A stretch of 40,570 bases of DNA. Origin: Bacillota bacterium. GTDB lineage: Bacteria > Bacillota > Clostridia > Lachnospirales > Lachnospiraceae. The number at the start of each line of letters is the position of its first letter. The first letter of the stretch is position 1. The notes under the pieces are model-generated. The model was not told the DNA's origin. It worked only from the letters and a program-made list of their open reading frames with translations, and ran no database searches. The stretch covers positions 1 through 40,570 of the forward strand of contig JAEWAK010000019.1 of the NCBI GenBank assembly GCA_023391695.1, given 5' to 3'. Position numbers and translations under genes: made by a program. This document shows positions 31,158-39,328 of the stretch, piece after piece.

Positions 31158-31185
31158 AGTATAACATGAAATTAGGGGTTGTCAA
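31158..31185 (-). promoter_or_regulatory. Promoter of queT
   Basis: Minus strand TTGACA (31180-31185), 16-nt spacer, TATACT (31158-31163). The predicted start (near 31151) would fall inside the aptamer P1 stem, so the true start must lie slightly upstream of the usual position if the aptamer is intact. Confidence 0.65.
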
Positions 31186-31329
31186 GTGTTGATAAAGGTT
31201 TTGACTCAAGGGCGGAAAAATAAATGTAAATAATATGGATTTATGGGTAAAAATGTATTAAAATGTAAGTAAGTGATTCATAGTGGTTTTAATAAACTGA
31301 AATTATGAATGTAAGCAATTAAGAAGAGA

Positions 31330-31357
31330 TTGACACTACTGATTATAGCAATAATGC
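31330..31357 (+). promoter_or_regulatory. Possible promoter of the 1210-residue protein gene
   Basis: TTGACA (31330-31335), 16-nt spacer, TAATGC (31352-31357). The -35 is perfect, the -10 is weak. Apart from this, the stretch 31190-31443 is AT-rich and holds nothing I recognise. Confidence 0.35.
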
Positions 31358-31443
31358 GCAGTTGAGAATAGAAGTAAATTCTGTTTTGAAGTTATATAAC
31401 AAGTTAAAGATTCATGTTAACATCGAGAAGGAGGAGTAAGTTG

Positions 31444-34400
31444 ATGAACTTTGCTGTCGACGGTTCTGATGGATTCGCTATGTTGGAAGAAAAGCGACAA
31501 AAATTAATTCCCATAATTAAACGATATGATTTTAAATCGATTATTCAATCAATATTTACAATAACTTCATGGCGAAACAACCGAGGTGCACAGGAGAGCT
31601 GCTTAGCACTTAATGCAGCCGTTGTTCATAATGAAGAGTGGGGAAACAAGCAAGTCATTTCATATGATGGATTCATCTCTTTGTTTGAGGCTGTTTATCC
31701 AATTCTTCAAAGCTCTGTATATGATGACCCTGTTTTAATAGATTTTGGCGAAGTAAAGCTATGTTACAAATCAAAGTATTACTCTATTATCACTGGAACT
31801 GGACATACTTCACCTATATTTGCGGATCTGCAGTTTTTAGATTCAGTAAGTGAAGCTATATGCATGGATTCTTTTTCTTGTGAAATTTTAAACTACAGTA
31901 ACAATATGCTTACACACCTTTTTAAAAATAACGCACCTATAAGCGGTGATTTTTCTCTTTCTCCGAAGTTCGAATGTCCCAGTATGGATTACTTTAAATC
32001 TGTTCAATGTTTCTTTGAAAATAAAATGTGGGAATGCCTTGATAACACTTTGTTGAGTATGCTATCCACTACTAATAATACTATTATAAAAAGTCATTTT
32101 ATTCTGAAAGACGAAGCAAGCTATCCTCTTTTCAATCCTTCTTTAATTATTGATTATTTCACAAATCTTGTAGTAATGCTGCCAAAAAAAGACGTTACAA
32201 AAATAATTAAGTATTCTATAGTTAAAAAAATCAGATCTATATATTGCCATGAGAATAGTTACTCAGCTCAACTCATAGAAAATTGTATTTTTATAAATAA
32301 CAGAATACCCATCAAAGAAAAATGCACTAATTTCGCCTATTTACAGGATGATTCTTTAATTGTTTTTTTTGATACATCTGATGATAACAGTGAATACTTA
32401 TCGGTTATTGCACAAATAGAAAATGCTTTTGCTAATAAAATGTTGAGCATTGTAAATCTTGCGGAAAAAGTATCAGCTAAACATTACAAAGCATATCAAC
32501 TCCATGAAAACTGTCAGTTTCATATAATCTGTTATGACGAACACATTAATGTCGATGAAACAGTGTTCAAATTTGGAAGTAAAGAAGAGCGAAGAATTTA
32601 TTCGGCTATTGATATGATGTACATGATCATGGTATCCGAAAACATTTTACAGTTGACCGAGTTTGATGAGAAAAGCCAAAAAGAAGAAGCACAGATACTT
32701 TCTTGGGGTGGGACTTCTGATTATTATACTCTCTTTTTACAAGAAAAAGGCTATATATCTAAGGGTGCAATAGAATATCAAAATATATATTCTGATATTG
32801 ATACATCAGCAGCTCATATTTTTACTAAATATCTAGAACTTAATAAATGCTTTCCTTTCCATCTTCATAGCAGACAGTTTTGTGAGCCGGAGTGTTGGAA
32901 TATTGTTGTTGATGACAATGGCATATATCAATTTGCAAAGAAATCAAGAGAACTACTAGGTGGTTCGGTATTGATTTTGGAGAATAGGTGTACCATTTAC
33001 TTATCTTACGATTTCTTAAGTATACTCAGACAAGATCGTTCACAACAAACAAGTATTAACCTGGAATCTTTTAGGGGAATTGTTGAACGTTTTATTATTG
33101 AATATCAAACAACGTTTTCCACAATTTCATGTCTTGATTGTTTTTATATTCAATTGTGTTGTCACTCATTATCATGGGAATCAGGATGTACTAAATATGT
33201 TAATATTAGCAATGTATCAAAAATTGAAAAGTTTATAAGAATTGATTATGAAGTTGACTGTAATAAACTTATGAAAGATATTTCTATGGCAGATAATAGA
33301 GCTATTGAATATATAATGATTCATCAACTATTCCAGCCAGTATTCGACACATATTCAGAAGATTTAGTTGAAGTATATAAAATAATAGAAGAACGTAAAA
33401 CAAAAAAGAAAACCATAGAAACTAAAGCTATAAAACTTGACTATTACTTCAACTCAAATATCGACAAAATAAAAGAAACAGATATTTCTCAATTATCTGT
33501 TCGAAAACAGATTGCACAGATAACTGCAGCAGCTAAAGTTGTACCAGGTGTTTTCGAGCAAAAAGATGCTACTGGTATAGTACGGAGAATCCAGGAAAAT
33601 GCGGTAAAGAATTTAGAAAAGAAAATAATTCAATATGATCGTATTGAATTACACATAAAATTACTTTCAGCCTATTCTTCTGAATTATTTTCAATTCGAA
33701 TGAATCAAGAGAGATTTAAGTTAAGCGAGGATATCGACGAAAGTGAAAAGAAAAATTCTCGCCAAAAGGCACTGCAGGCTGTTGAAGATTCAAAAAATAA
33801 TCAAGCATCATTGCTTTACCTTATCGAAACGAATCTTTATTTAATTGATAATCGTGGAAAAACAAACATTGATGACGTTGCACTGTCCGAACTTATGTCG
33901 TTCGCACAATGGCTTGTTTCCTTACAAAATAGTTCAGATCTTTGTTTTCACACAGATTCAAAAACAAAATTGTGCGTCTTAGATGACTATAGAATTGATG
34001 TAGAATTAGGAGAAGTATATCTGTCAAAATATTCAACTACAAATAAGCGCCGATTGAGTTCTGACACTTATGATATAAAAGGAATCGAAAAAGACAAGGA
34101 ATATTTTGAAAAAGTGGCAACTGCATTTTTTGTAGATACTGGAGCGAGTTTTCGTGTACTTGAATCTGTATTGCATCAGTTATCAGAAAGCAGTTTCCCT
34201 TTAAAAAAAGTAAATTTCAACGAAATAGCACCAAATGTGTTTCAGATTAATATTGATGATGTGGTTAAAGATTATTGCTCATTTGTGCTTGAGGACGTAT
34301 CAAATGACGATGCGAGAAGAGCGTTTCAATTTTTGACTATAGATGTATCTAATCTAAAAAAAATAAACGGTAAAGATTATCCTATTCTCCCTATATGGGA

Positions 34401-35076
34401 ACGGGAAAAAAGAAACAATAGATTTTCAATAAAGCCACTATTAAAAGATGGAGATAATTATATTTATTCCCCCATTATGACAGATGAAATTAGAAAAAGA
34501 TGGACAAATGGACTTTTGCAATTTTATCCTCCTTATGAAATTGGACTTCCCAATGTTGTAAAGGAACTGGCTGAATGGAAGAATTACTATGAGCACCAGT
34601 TTTCAACTGATATTGAGCATTTGTTTAGAGAATTAGAATTTGACTATTACAAGCACGATGTAGATATTCGTCGAGAAGATAGAAAAGGCAATCACCCATC
34701 TATAAATGAGTTGGGCGATTATGATGTAATAGGTTTATGTAAAACTTTAAAAACTGTATTCATTATTGAATGTAAAGTGTTACAACCTATTGGTTCAATT
34801 TTTGAGCATAGTAATGAACAAAAGCGGTTTTTCAAAGAAGAAAAATTTGATGAGAAGTTTCAAAAAAGGATCAATTATTTTTCTAAAGTTTATAGTTCTT
34901 TCTTTGCAAATATAGGATATGATTTAGGAGACTGTGTTTATCAGATAAGACCCTATATGGTGGTAAATAAGGTATTTGAGTCTTATTATAAAAAAGTATT
35001 ATTTCCAATTGTAACATACGACGAATTAAAGTCGGAAATAACATCACTTAACGAATGGAATATTCTTACAGAATAG
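31444..35076 (+). CDS. Large protein of unknown function with C-terminal PD-(D/E)XK nuclease-like motif
   Basis: A 1210-residue soluble protein that I do not recognise as a whole. Near the C-terminus ELGDYDVIGL (Asp around 1091-1093) is followed by VFIIECKVL (Glu-Cys-Lys around 1108-1110), the D...ExK pattern of PD-(D/E)XK nucleases and restriction-like enzymes. The middle (about 640-800) is charged and helical, including a probable coiled coil. The N-terminal 600 residues are rich in Asn, Ile and Ser with no motif seen. GGAGGAG 7 nt before ATG 31444 supports the start; an ATG ten codons upstream is less likely. The gene is visibly more AT-rich than those before 31 kb, suggesting transfer. 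A defence or DNA-processing role is possible but not shown. No helicase or methylase partner is adjacent. Confidence 0.75.
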   Translation: MNFAVDGSDGFAMLEEKRQKLIPIIKRYDFKSIIQSIFTITSWRNNRGAQESCLALNAAVVHNEEWGNKQVISYDGFISLFEAVYPILQSSVYDDPVLIDFGEVKLCYKSKYYSIITGTGHTSPIFADLQFLDSVSEAICMDSFSCEILNYSNNMLTHLFKNNAPISGDFSLSPKFECPSMDYFKSVQCFFENKMWECLDNTLLSMLSTTNNTIIKSHFILKDEASYPLFNPSLIIDYFTNLVVMLPKKDVTKIIKYSIVKKIRSIYCHENSYSAQLIENCIFINNRIPIKEKCTNFAYLQDDSLIVFFDTSDDNSEYLSVIAQIENAFANKMLSIVNLAEKVSAKHYKAYQLHENCQFHIICYDEHINVDETVFKFGSKEERRIYSAIDMMYMIMVSENILQLTEFDEKSQKEEAQILSWGGTSDYYTLFLQEKGYISKGAIEYQNIYSDIDTSAAHIFTKYLELNKCFPFHLHSRQFCEPECWNIVVDDNGIYQFAKKSRELLGGSVLILENRCTIYLSYDFLSILRQDRSQQTSINLESFRGIVERFIIEYQTTFSTISCLDCFYIQLCCHSLSWESGCTKYVNISNVSKIEKFIRIDYEVDCNKLMKDISMADNRAIEYIMIHQLFQPVFDTYSEDLVEVYKIIEERKTKKKTIETKAIKLDYYFNSNIDKIKETDISQLSVRKQIAQITAAAKVVPGVFEQKDATGIVRRIQENAVKNLEKKIIQYDRIELHIKLLSAYSSELFSIRMNQERFKLSEDIDESEKKNSRQKALQAVEDSKNNQASLLYLIETNLYLIDNRGKTNIDDVALSELMSFAQWLVSLQNSSDLCFHTDSKTKLCVLDDYRIDVELGEVYLSKYSTTNKRRLSSDTYDIKGIEKDKEYFEKVATAFFVDTGASFRVLESVLHQLSESSFPLKKVNFNEIAPNVFQINIDDVVKDYCSFVLEDVSNDDARRAFQFLTIDVSNLKKINGKDYPILPIWEREKRNNRFSIKPLLKDGDNYIYSPIMTDEIRKRWTNGLLQFYPPYEIGLPNVVKELAEWKNYYEHQFSTDIEHLFRELEFDYYKHDVDIRREDRKGNHPSINELGDYDVIGLCKTLKTVFIIECKVLQPIGSIFEHSNEQKRFFKEEKFDEKFQKRINYFSKVYSSFFANIGYDLGDCVYQIRPYMVVNKVFESYYKKVLFPIVTYDELKSEITSLNEWNILTE

Positions 35077-35144
35077 TTGCAATCATATTATAAGTTTTTA
35101 TATACCTTAATTTAAAGGATGATTTTATAACTTTCGAAACAGAA

Positions 35145-35162
35145 AACTTCCCATTATATTTA
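35145..35162 (+). repeat. Cassette/leader repeat, copy 1
   Basis: AACTTCCCATTATATTTA, identical to the copy at 35521. It lies in the gap after the 1210-residue protein gene, 26 nt before the start of the deoxyribosyltransferase-like gene. GTGAGG follows 10 nt later and carries the ribosome site. Confidence 0.85.
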
Positions 35163-35188
35163 AGATGAACAGGTGAGGAGAAATAGTT

Positions 35189-35494
35189 GTGAAGAGAAAA
35201 GTAGTAACATTATGTGGATCAGTAAGGTTTTGGAATAAAATACAAGAGATGTCTGAAAGATTAGAATTAGAAAATGAATATGCTGTAATAGGAATTATAC
35301 CTCATGTTATGGATAGAGATTTAACAGAATATGAAAAAGATACATTAGGTGAATTACATAGAATAAAAATCGATTTGTCAGATGCAATTTTTGTTGTAAA
35401 TGTTGATGGTTATATTGGAGAAAGTGTAAAAAAAGAAATAGAATATGCTAAACAAAAAGGAAAAGAAATAATTTATTTAGAAAGTGCTGATTAA
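35189..35494 (+). CDS. Small nucleoside 2-deoxyribosyltransferase-like protein
   Basis: A 101-residue protein with the Rossmann-like fold of the nucleoside 2-deoxyribosyltransferase superfamily. The pattern is KVVTLCGSVRFWNKI at the N-terminus, DLSDAIFVVNVDGYIGES at about 66-83 and KKEIEYAKQKGKEIIYLE at the end. True enzymes are longer (about 140-170 residues); this short form is often found in phages and mobile regions and may bind nucleotides. The start is a GTG at 35189 with GAGGAG 8 nt upstream. It is preceded and followed by the same 18-nt repeat. AT-rich like its neighbours. The substrate is unknown. Confidence 0.7.
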   Translation: MKRKVVTLCGSVRFWNKIQEMSERLELENEYAVIGIIPHVMDRDLTEYEKDTLGELHRIKIDLSDAIFVVNVDGYIGESVKKEIEYAKQKGKEIIYLESAD

Positions 35495-35520
35495 ACAAAT
35501 TCAAAATAGATGATATGCGG

Positions 35521-35538
35521 AACTTCCCATTATATTTA
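35521..35538 (+). repeat. Cassette/leader repeat, copy 2
   Basis: AACTTCCCATTATATTTA, identical to copy 1. Its ACTTCCC (35522-35528) is complementary to GGGAAGT at 35578-35584, so this gap could fold as a hairpin, with AATTTGTGAGG (35569-35579) on the 3' arm. A 23-codon frame starts at 35590. Confidence 0.85.
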
Positions 35539-35589
35539 TGAAATAAAGCCTAGCACGTAAGCATTAGGAATTTGTGAGGGAAGTCAATT

Positions 35590-35661
35590 ATGAAAAACAA
35601 AATAGATGAAGTTGATGGATCGCTCCTGTATTTGGTGCTAAGGATGGAGGAAATAGTATGA
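35590..35661 (+). CDS. Very short ORF coupled to the two-TM protein gene
   Basis: ATG 35590 opens 23 codons (starting MKNKIDEVDGSLLY) ending in a TGA that overlaps the next ATG as ATGA. GTGAGGG upstream could serve as ribosome site. It may be a leader peptide used for translational coupling or the remnant of a lost gene behind repeat copy 2. No similarity recognised. Confidence 0.35.
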   Translation: MKNKIDEVDGSLLYLVLRMEEIV

Positions 35662-37649
35662 AAATATATAGAAAGTCTAAAATTATTCTAATAGCTCTTA
35701 TGAGCTGCTTTGCTGTCATGCTAATCATAGTACCAACTCCATTTTATTCACAGGCAAAAGAAAAGATAAGAATTGAAATGATTTCTGCATATGAAGATAA
35801 AATCAAAACAGAATTTGATACACTTCAGCAAAAATATGATACTGATATTATTACTTATCAGAATGATTTAGATCAGTATCATACAAATCTTGATTCCTAT
35901 AACGCTTATATGGCTGAATATAAACAGACAGTCGCTGATTATGAGACATTATACGCTGCGGATGTTGATACACATCAGTCGGATTTGTCTAAGTATAAAT
36001 CCTCTGTAAGTAAGTATAACCAAGCGTATGATAACGCGTATAAAAATGCGGAAGAGGCTACTCTAAAAAACGGTATTTCATTTTCGGTCGATGTTTCTTG
36101 CAGCATGGATTACAATAACCATGTGGGCAATGAGTGGTATGAAGAATTTTATCTTAACGGCAAAGAAATTTCCTATGGAGATTCTATTACTTTGCCGCTT
36201 GGCAGTAGTGTTCAGGCGAAATCAATTTGTATTGAAAATGACAGCATTCCGGATGTCGGCTCTGCGTCGGGAAGTGTCAATGTGAAAAGAGACTACTTCC
36301 AATCGGGGTTTACTATTACCCAGGATATTGTGGTAAGGGAAAACCGCGGCAGATATACTGGAAATACAGCTGGATTCACTGTCGTTTACACGCTTACACC
36401 TGTACCATATACGGTTACTGTTGACGAAACAACATTGCCTGCTATTCTTGATAAGCCGACTAAGCCTGTTTATAATCCTCCAAAAGCACAGAGGACGAAG
36501 CCTGTTGAACCGATTGCGCCGACTGAACCCACGATGGAAAATGTTGGTATTTCATATCCTGATGTTGGACAAATTCATGTTTTTATATGGGATGTATACA
36601 ACCGCTGTCTGGCTCCCAGACTTATTATGGCTTTACTTACTGTAGTTATTATCCTGGCAGGATGTATAATAATTCTGCGGATTCACCGACAGTACTTGAC
36701 GATTCAGGAGCAAAACCGTGTTAAACAACTTGAGGAAAAACAACTTGCAGAACAAAGACAGAGGGAACAGGAAAAAGCCGATTTTTATAGGCAGGAAATA
36801 TTTCCTTCTTTACACGCTCCTTTATCTGAAGCTGTATACATCAGCGAAGAAGAAAAACGAGTCAATTATCGATTTATTGCGTTCCTTAGATCACGCGATC
36901 AGTACTCGGTCATAAAGCATCATTATGATTTTATTAAAGCAAAAGAAAAGCACCCATATTATCAATATACAGAAACTGCACAGATTCAAGTACAGGAAGC
37001 CCTGAAAAAATCAGATGAGTCTATGGTAGTTTTTGAAAATTTACTAAGAAACTATCCAGACCCACTTTCACATCTTTGTAATATAACAAATGCTATAGAA
37101 CTGACAAAAGTTTTTCCGTTTGATTTCCCACCTTTTTCAATCAAATGTAAAGATCAATTATTAAGAGAATTCTTGAAAAATTCCAAGGTGGGATTTTTAT
37201 CAAAAACGGGTGAGCCCGTATTTATTCTGACGCCCTGTTATATTTTGAAATATGATGTTAATGAATTGCGTTTTTATTTACTGGAATATGAACAATTGAA
37301 AATGAATATTGAGGAACATTCAATAACAGTGCAGGAACTGCCGCCGAATGCAGAGATTTTGGCTGAGCGGTGGACTTATGAGCGAAAAGATGGTGGTCCT
37401 GATCTCCGGCACTCCTACAATCCGAAACTCTATCAGATATATGAAGGGATAGTAACATTTGCAGTCCTGGAAACCAGAGTGTTAGTAAAAAGTATAAATC
37501 GTTCAACAATTAGGGCTATGCGAGATAGCGTGACGGCTTTTTATGAATGGAGAATGACAGCCAAAGAAAAAGGCGGATTAGCATTTTTGACTAATAATTG
37601 TTCGGAAAAATATGGGGATCAAGTAATGATGCCTTCTTTTCCAAGTTAA
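35658..37649 (+). CDS. Two-TM protein with extracytoplasmic coiled coil and proline-rich stalk, unknown function
   Basis: A 663-residue membrane protein. TM1 lies at about 8-28. The outside part has a tyrosine-spaced coiled coil at about 45-135 (for example YQNDLDQYHTNLDSYNAY), a beta-rich domain (about 145-255) and a proline-rich stalk (about 262-300). TM2 is at about 319-342 (LLTVVIILAGCIIILRI), followed by a glutamine/glutamate-rich helix (about 350-378) and a cytoplasmic domain to the end. The last part includes FLSKTGEPVFILTPCYI and YNPKLYQIYEGIVTFAVLET. No catalytic motif is seen. GGAGG 8 nt before ATG 35658 supports the start, and an ATGA overlap couples it to the short ORF upstream. 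It could be a transmembrane sensor or envelope-tethering protein; I cannot name the family. Confidence 0.72.
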   Translation: MKIYRKSKIILIALMSCFAVMLIIVPTPFYSQAKEKIRIEMISAYEDKIKTEFDTLQQKYDTDIITYQNDLDQYHTNLDSYNAYMAEYKQTVADYETLYAADVDTHQSDLSKYKSSVSKYNQAYDNAYKNAEEATLKNGISFSVDVSCSMDYNNHVGNEWYEEFYLNGKEISYGDSITLPLGSSVQAKSICIENDSIPDVGSASGSVNVKRDYFQSGFTITQDIVVRENRGRYTGNTAGFTVVYTLTPVPYTVTVDETTLPAILDKPTKPVYNPPKAQRTKPVEPIAPTEPTMENVGISYPDVGQIHVFIWDVYNRCLAPRLIMALLTVVIILAGCIIILRIHRQYLTIQEQNRVKQLEEKQLAEQRQREQEKADFYRQEIFPSLHAPLSEAVYISEEEKRVNYRFIAFLRSRDQYSVIKHHYDFIKAKEKHPYYQYTETAQIQVQEALKKSDESMVVFENLLRNYPDPLSHLCNITNAIELTKVFPFDFPPFSIKCKDQLLREFLKNSKVGFLSKTGEPVFILTPCYILKYDVNELRFYLLEYEQLKMNIEEHSITVQELPPNAEILAERWTYERKDGGPDLRHSYNPKLYQIYEGIVTFAVLETRVLVKSINRSTIRAMRDSVTAFYEWRMTAKEKGGLAFLTNNCSEKYGDQVMMPSFPS

Positions 37650-37775
37650 TAAAACGGTAGGGAATTCTATTTAAAATGTACAATTTTATATGATCTTTTT
37701 TAAGAGTATTTATACATAGGTATCATTATACAATGTTAGTGCTTCTACAAATTAGAATATGTGGGGTATAAAGAA

Positions 37776-38360
37776 ATGATTCAAGGGATTGCTATTTTCG
37801 GGCTGAATGGAGGCGGGAAGTCGACTCTAACTCATGCGTTAGCAAAACAATTATGTTATTTTGAGATGGATGTGTAAGATTATTATTTTCCTGAGCAAAG
37901 AGAATCAAGAAAATGGACTTTAGAAAATAACAGTGTAATTGATACAGAGCATTTAGGCGAACTACCTTTTTCCAAACCTAGAACAAAGAGTGAAGTACAA
38001 ACTGCAATTATGGAGAATATAAAGACTCATCCTTGGTTTATTATTTCTGGAGTTATAATGAATTGGAGTGATGAAATTCTTTCTTGTATTGATATTGCTT
38101 TTTTGGTTCAAACACCACTTAAAGAAAGATTGAAGAGAATTAAGGCGAGGGAAGAAAAAAGGTTCGGAGCAAGAGTTCTTGATGGTGGCGATATGTTTGC
38201 ACAACAAAGGGAATTCCAAAAAGTAGTAAAAAATCGCGATTCAAAAGCAGTTGAAGAATGTGCAATGAAACTTGGTTGTCCTGTTATTGTAATTGATGGA
38301 ACATTATCTGTGATACACAACCTAGAGAAAATTATAGATAATCTTAATCATTCATTATGA
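37776..38360 (+). pseudogene. P-loop (AAA-type) kinase gene broken by one in-frame stop
   Basis: The frame from ATG 37776 reads MIQGIAIFGLNGGGKSTLTH, a Walker A motif (GLNGGGKST), typical of small nucleotide or metabolite kinases. Codon 34 is TAA (37875-37877), directly after FEMDV and before DYYFPEQ, where relatives would have a sense codon (a GAA-to-TAA change would do it). The frame then stays open with plausible protein sequence to 38360, including FLVQTPLKERLKRIKAREEK near residue 108, about 194 codons in all. ATG 38010 could restart a 116-residue fragment without the P-loop. It seems a recent inactivation, or a sequencing error. Confidence 0.75.
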
Positions 38361-38401
38361 AAGAATTTAAAGCTACAAACTCCAATTTGTGAGGAACTCT
38401 A

Positions 38402-38419
38402 AACTTTCCATTATATTTA
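38402..38419 (+). repeat. Cassette/leader repeat, copy 3
   Basis: AACTTTCCATTATATTTA, one base different from copies 1 and 2. The string AATTTGTGAGG, which follows copy 2, here precedes the repeat (38384-38394). It lies between the broken kinase and the isomerase-like gene. Confidence 0.85.
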
Positions 38420-38466
38420 TTGGTGGTACTATTTTGGCAATTAATCAGCAAAGGAGATCATGAACT

Positions 38467-39225
38467 TTGAAAGAAATAATTTTATGTGATAGATCTAAAC
38501 CTGAAGAAGTATCATTGCTATGTAAAAAATATGGTCTATCAGTAAATATTGATGCTTTTTCCGAAACGGATGTTTATGATGTTTATTTTGAAGAAGTTAA
38601 TAAAAATTTAATGGTGTATCATGATATTAATATTGTCTCAATGCATGGACCATACAAAGACTTGTGTTTGGGCAGTAAGGATAAACTAATAAGATCAGTT
38701 ACTATGGAGCGATTTGAAAATGCTTACAATGTTTCATTATTATTGAAATGCCCTAATATTATTCTTCATCATGGGTATATACCTGGAACAAGTATTCCAT
38801 CTAATTGGATAAAAAGAGCTGCATTGTTTTTTGACGAATTTTTAAAGGATAAAGATGAAAGTATCACAATTCATCTAGAAAATCAATTTGAACATTCACC
38901 GGATATAATTTCTGAAGTTGTTACAATGGTAAATGATAAGAGGTTAGGTATTTGTTTGGATGTGGGCCATGCCAACTGTAATTCTAAAACTCCTGTAATA
39001 AAATGGATAGAACACTTAAATAAAAAAATAAGTTTCGTACATTTACACAATAATAATGGACTTTCAGACCAACATTTAGATTTTTCAAGAGGAACTATAG
39101 ACTTTCTAGAGATATGTATTGCGTTGGAAAAATATTCTCAGAATAGTACATGGTTAATTGAAACAAATAGAATAGAAGACACTGTGAAATCTATACAATG
39201 GTTGAAGGATAATCATTTCTTGTAA
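38467..39225 (+). CDS. TIM-barrel sugar-phosphate isomerase/epimerase-like protein
   Basis: A 252-residue protein of the xylose isomerase-like/AP endonuclease 2 TIM-barrel superfamily. The metal-binding pattern is visible along the barrel: SMHGPY near 58, HHGYIPGT near 101, IHLENQFEHS near 136, ICLDVGHAN near 160, FVHLHNNNG near 190 followed by DQHLDFSRGTIDF, and WLIETN near 235. It should bind a divalent metal and act on a sugar or sugar-like substrate, not identifiable here. The start is TTG 38467 with AAAGGAG about 10 nt upstream; a nearby ATG (38460) is out of frame and soon stops. It is flanked by repeat copies 3 and 4 and is AT-rich. Confidence 0.78.
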   Translation: MKEIILCDRSKPEEVSLLCKKYGLSVNIDAFSETDVYDVYFEEVNKNLMVYHDINIVSMHGPYKDLCLGSKDKLIRSVTMERFENAYNVSLLLKCPNIILHHGYIPGTSIPSNWIKRAALFFDEFLKDKDESITIHLENQFEHSPDIISEVVTMVNDKRLGICLDVGHANCNSKTPVIKWIEHLNKKISFVHLHNNNGLSDQHLDFSRGTIDFLEICIALEKYSQNSTWLIETNRIEDTVKSIQWLKDNHFL

Positions 39226-39258
39226 GTTAGTTTATTGGAATACAAAGCTAATAAAGAA

Positions 39259-39276
39259 AACTTTCCATTACGTTTA
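39259..39276 (+). repeat. Cassette/leader repeat, copy 4
   Basis: AACTTTCCATTACGTTTA, the most diverged copy (three differences from copies 1 and 2). It lies 34 nt after the isomerase-like gene and 52 nt before the SseB-like gene. Confidence 0.8.
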
Positions 39277-39328
39277 TTTGAAATACTGTCTATGGGACTT
39301 AATAGAATAAGGAAAAGGAAGTGGTATT

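Noticed and set aside
35150..35162. The 18-mer as a simple sigma-A promoter (TATATT as -10)
   Set aside because: No consistent -35 at 17 nt across copies and conservation extends over AACTTYCC; not excluded, but not enough to call.
35145..39276. Classical integron attC array
   Set aside because: No RYYYAAC/GTTRRRY core pairs, no integrase gene, and the gaps are too short and unlike attC.
35145..39276. CRISPR array
   Set aside because: Only four repeats, separated by whole genes; no spacers or cas genes.
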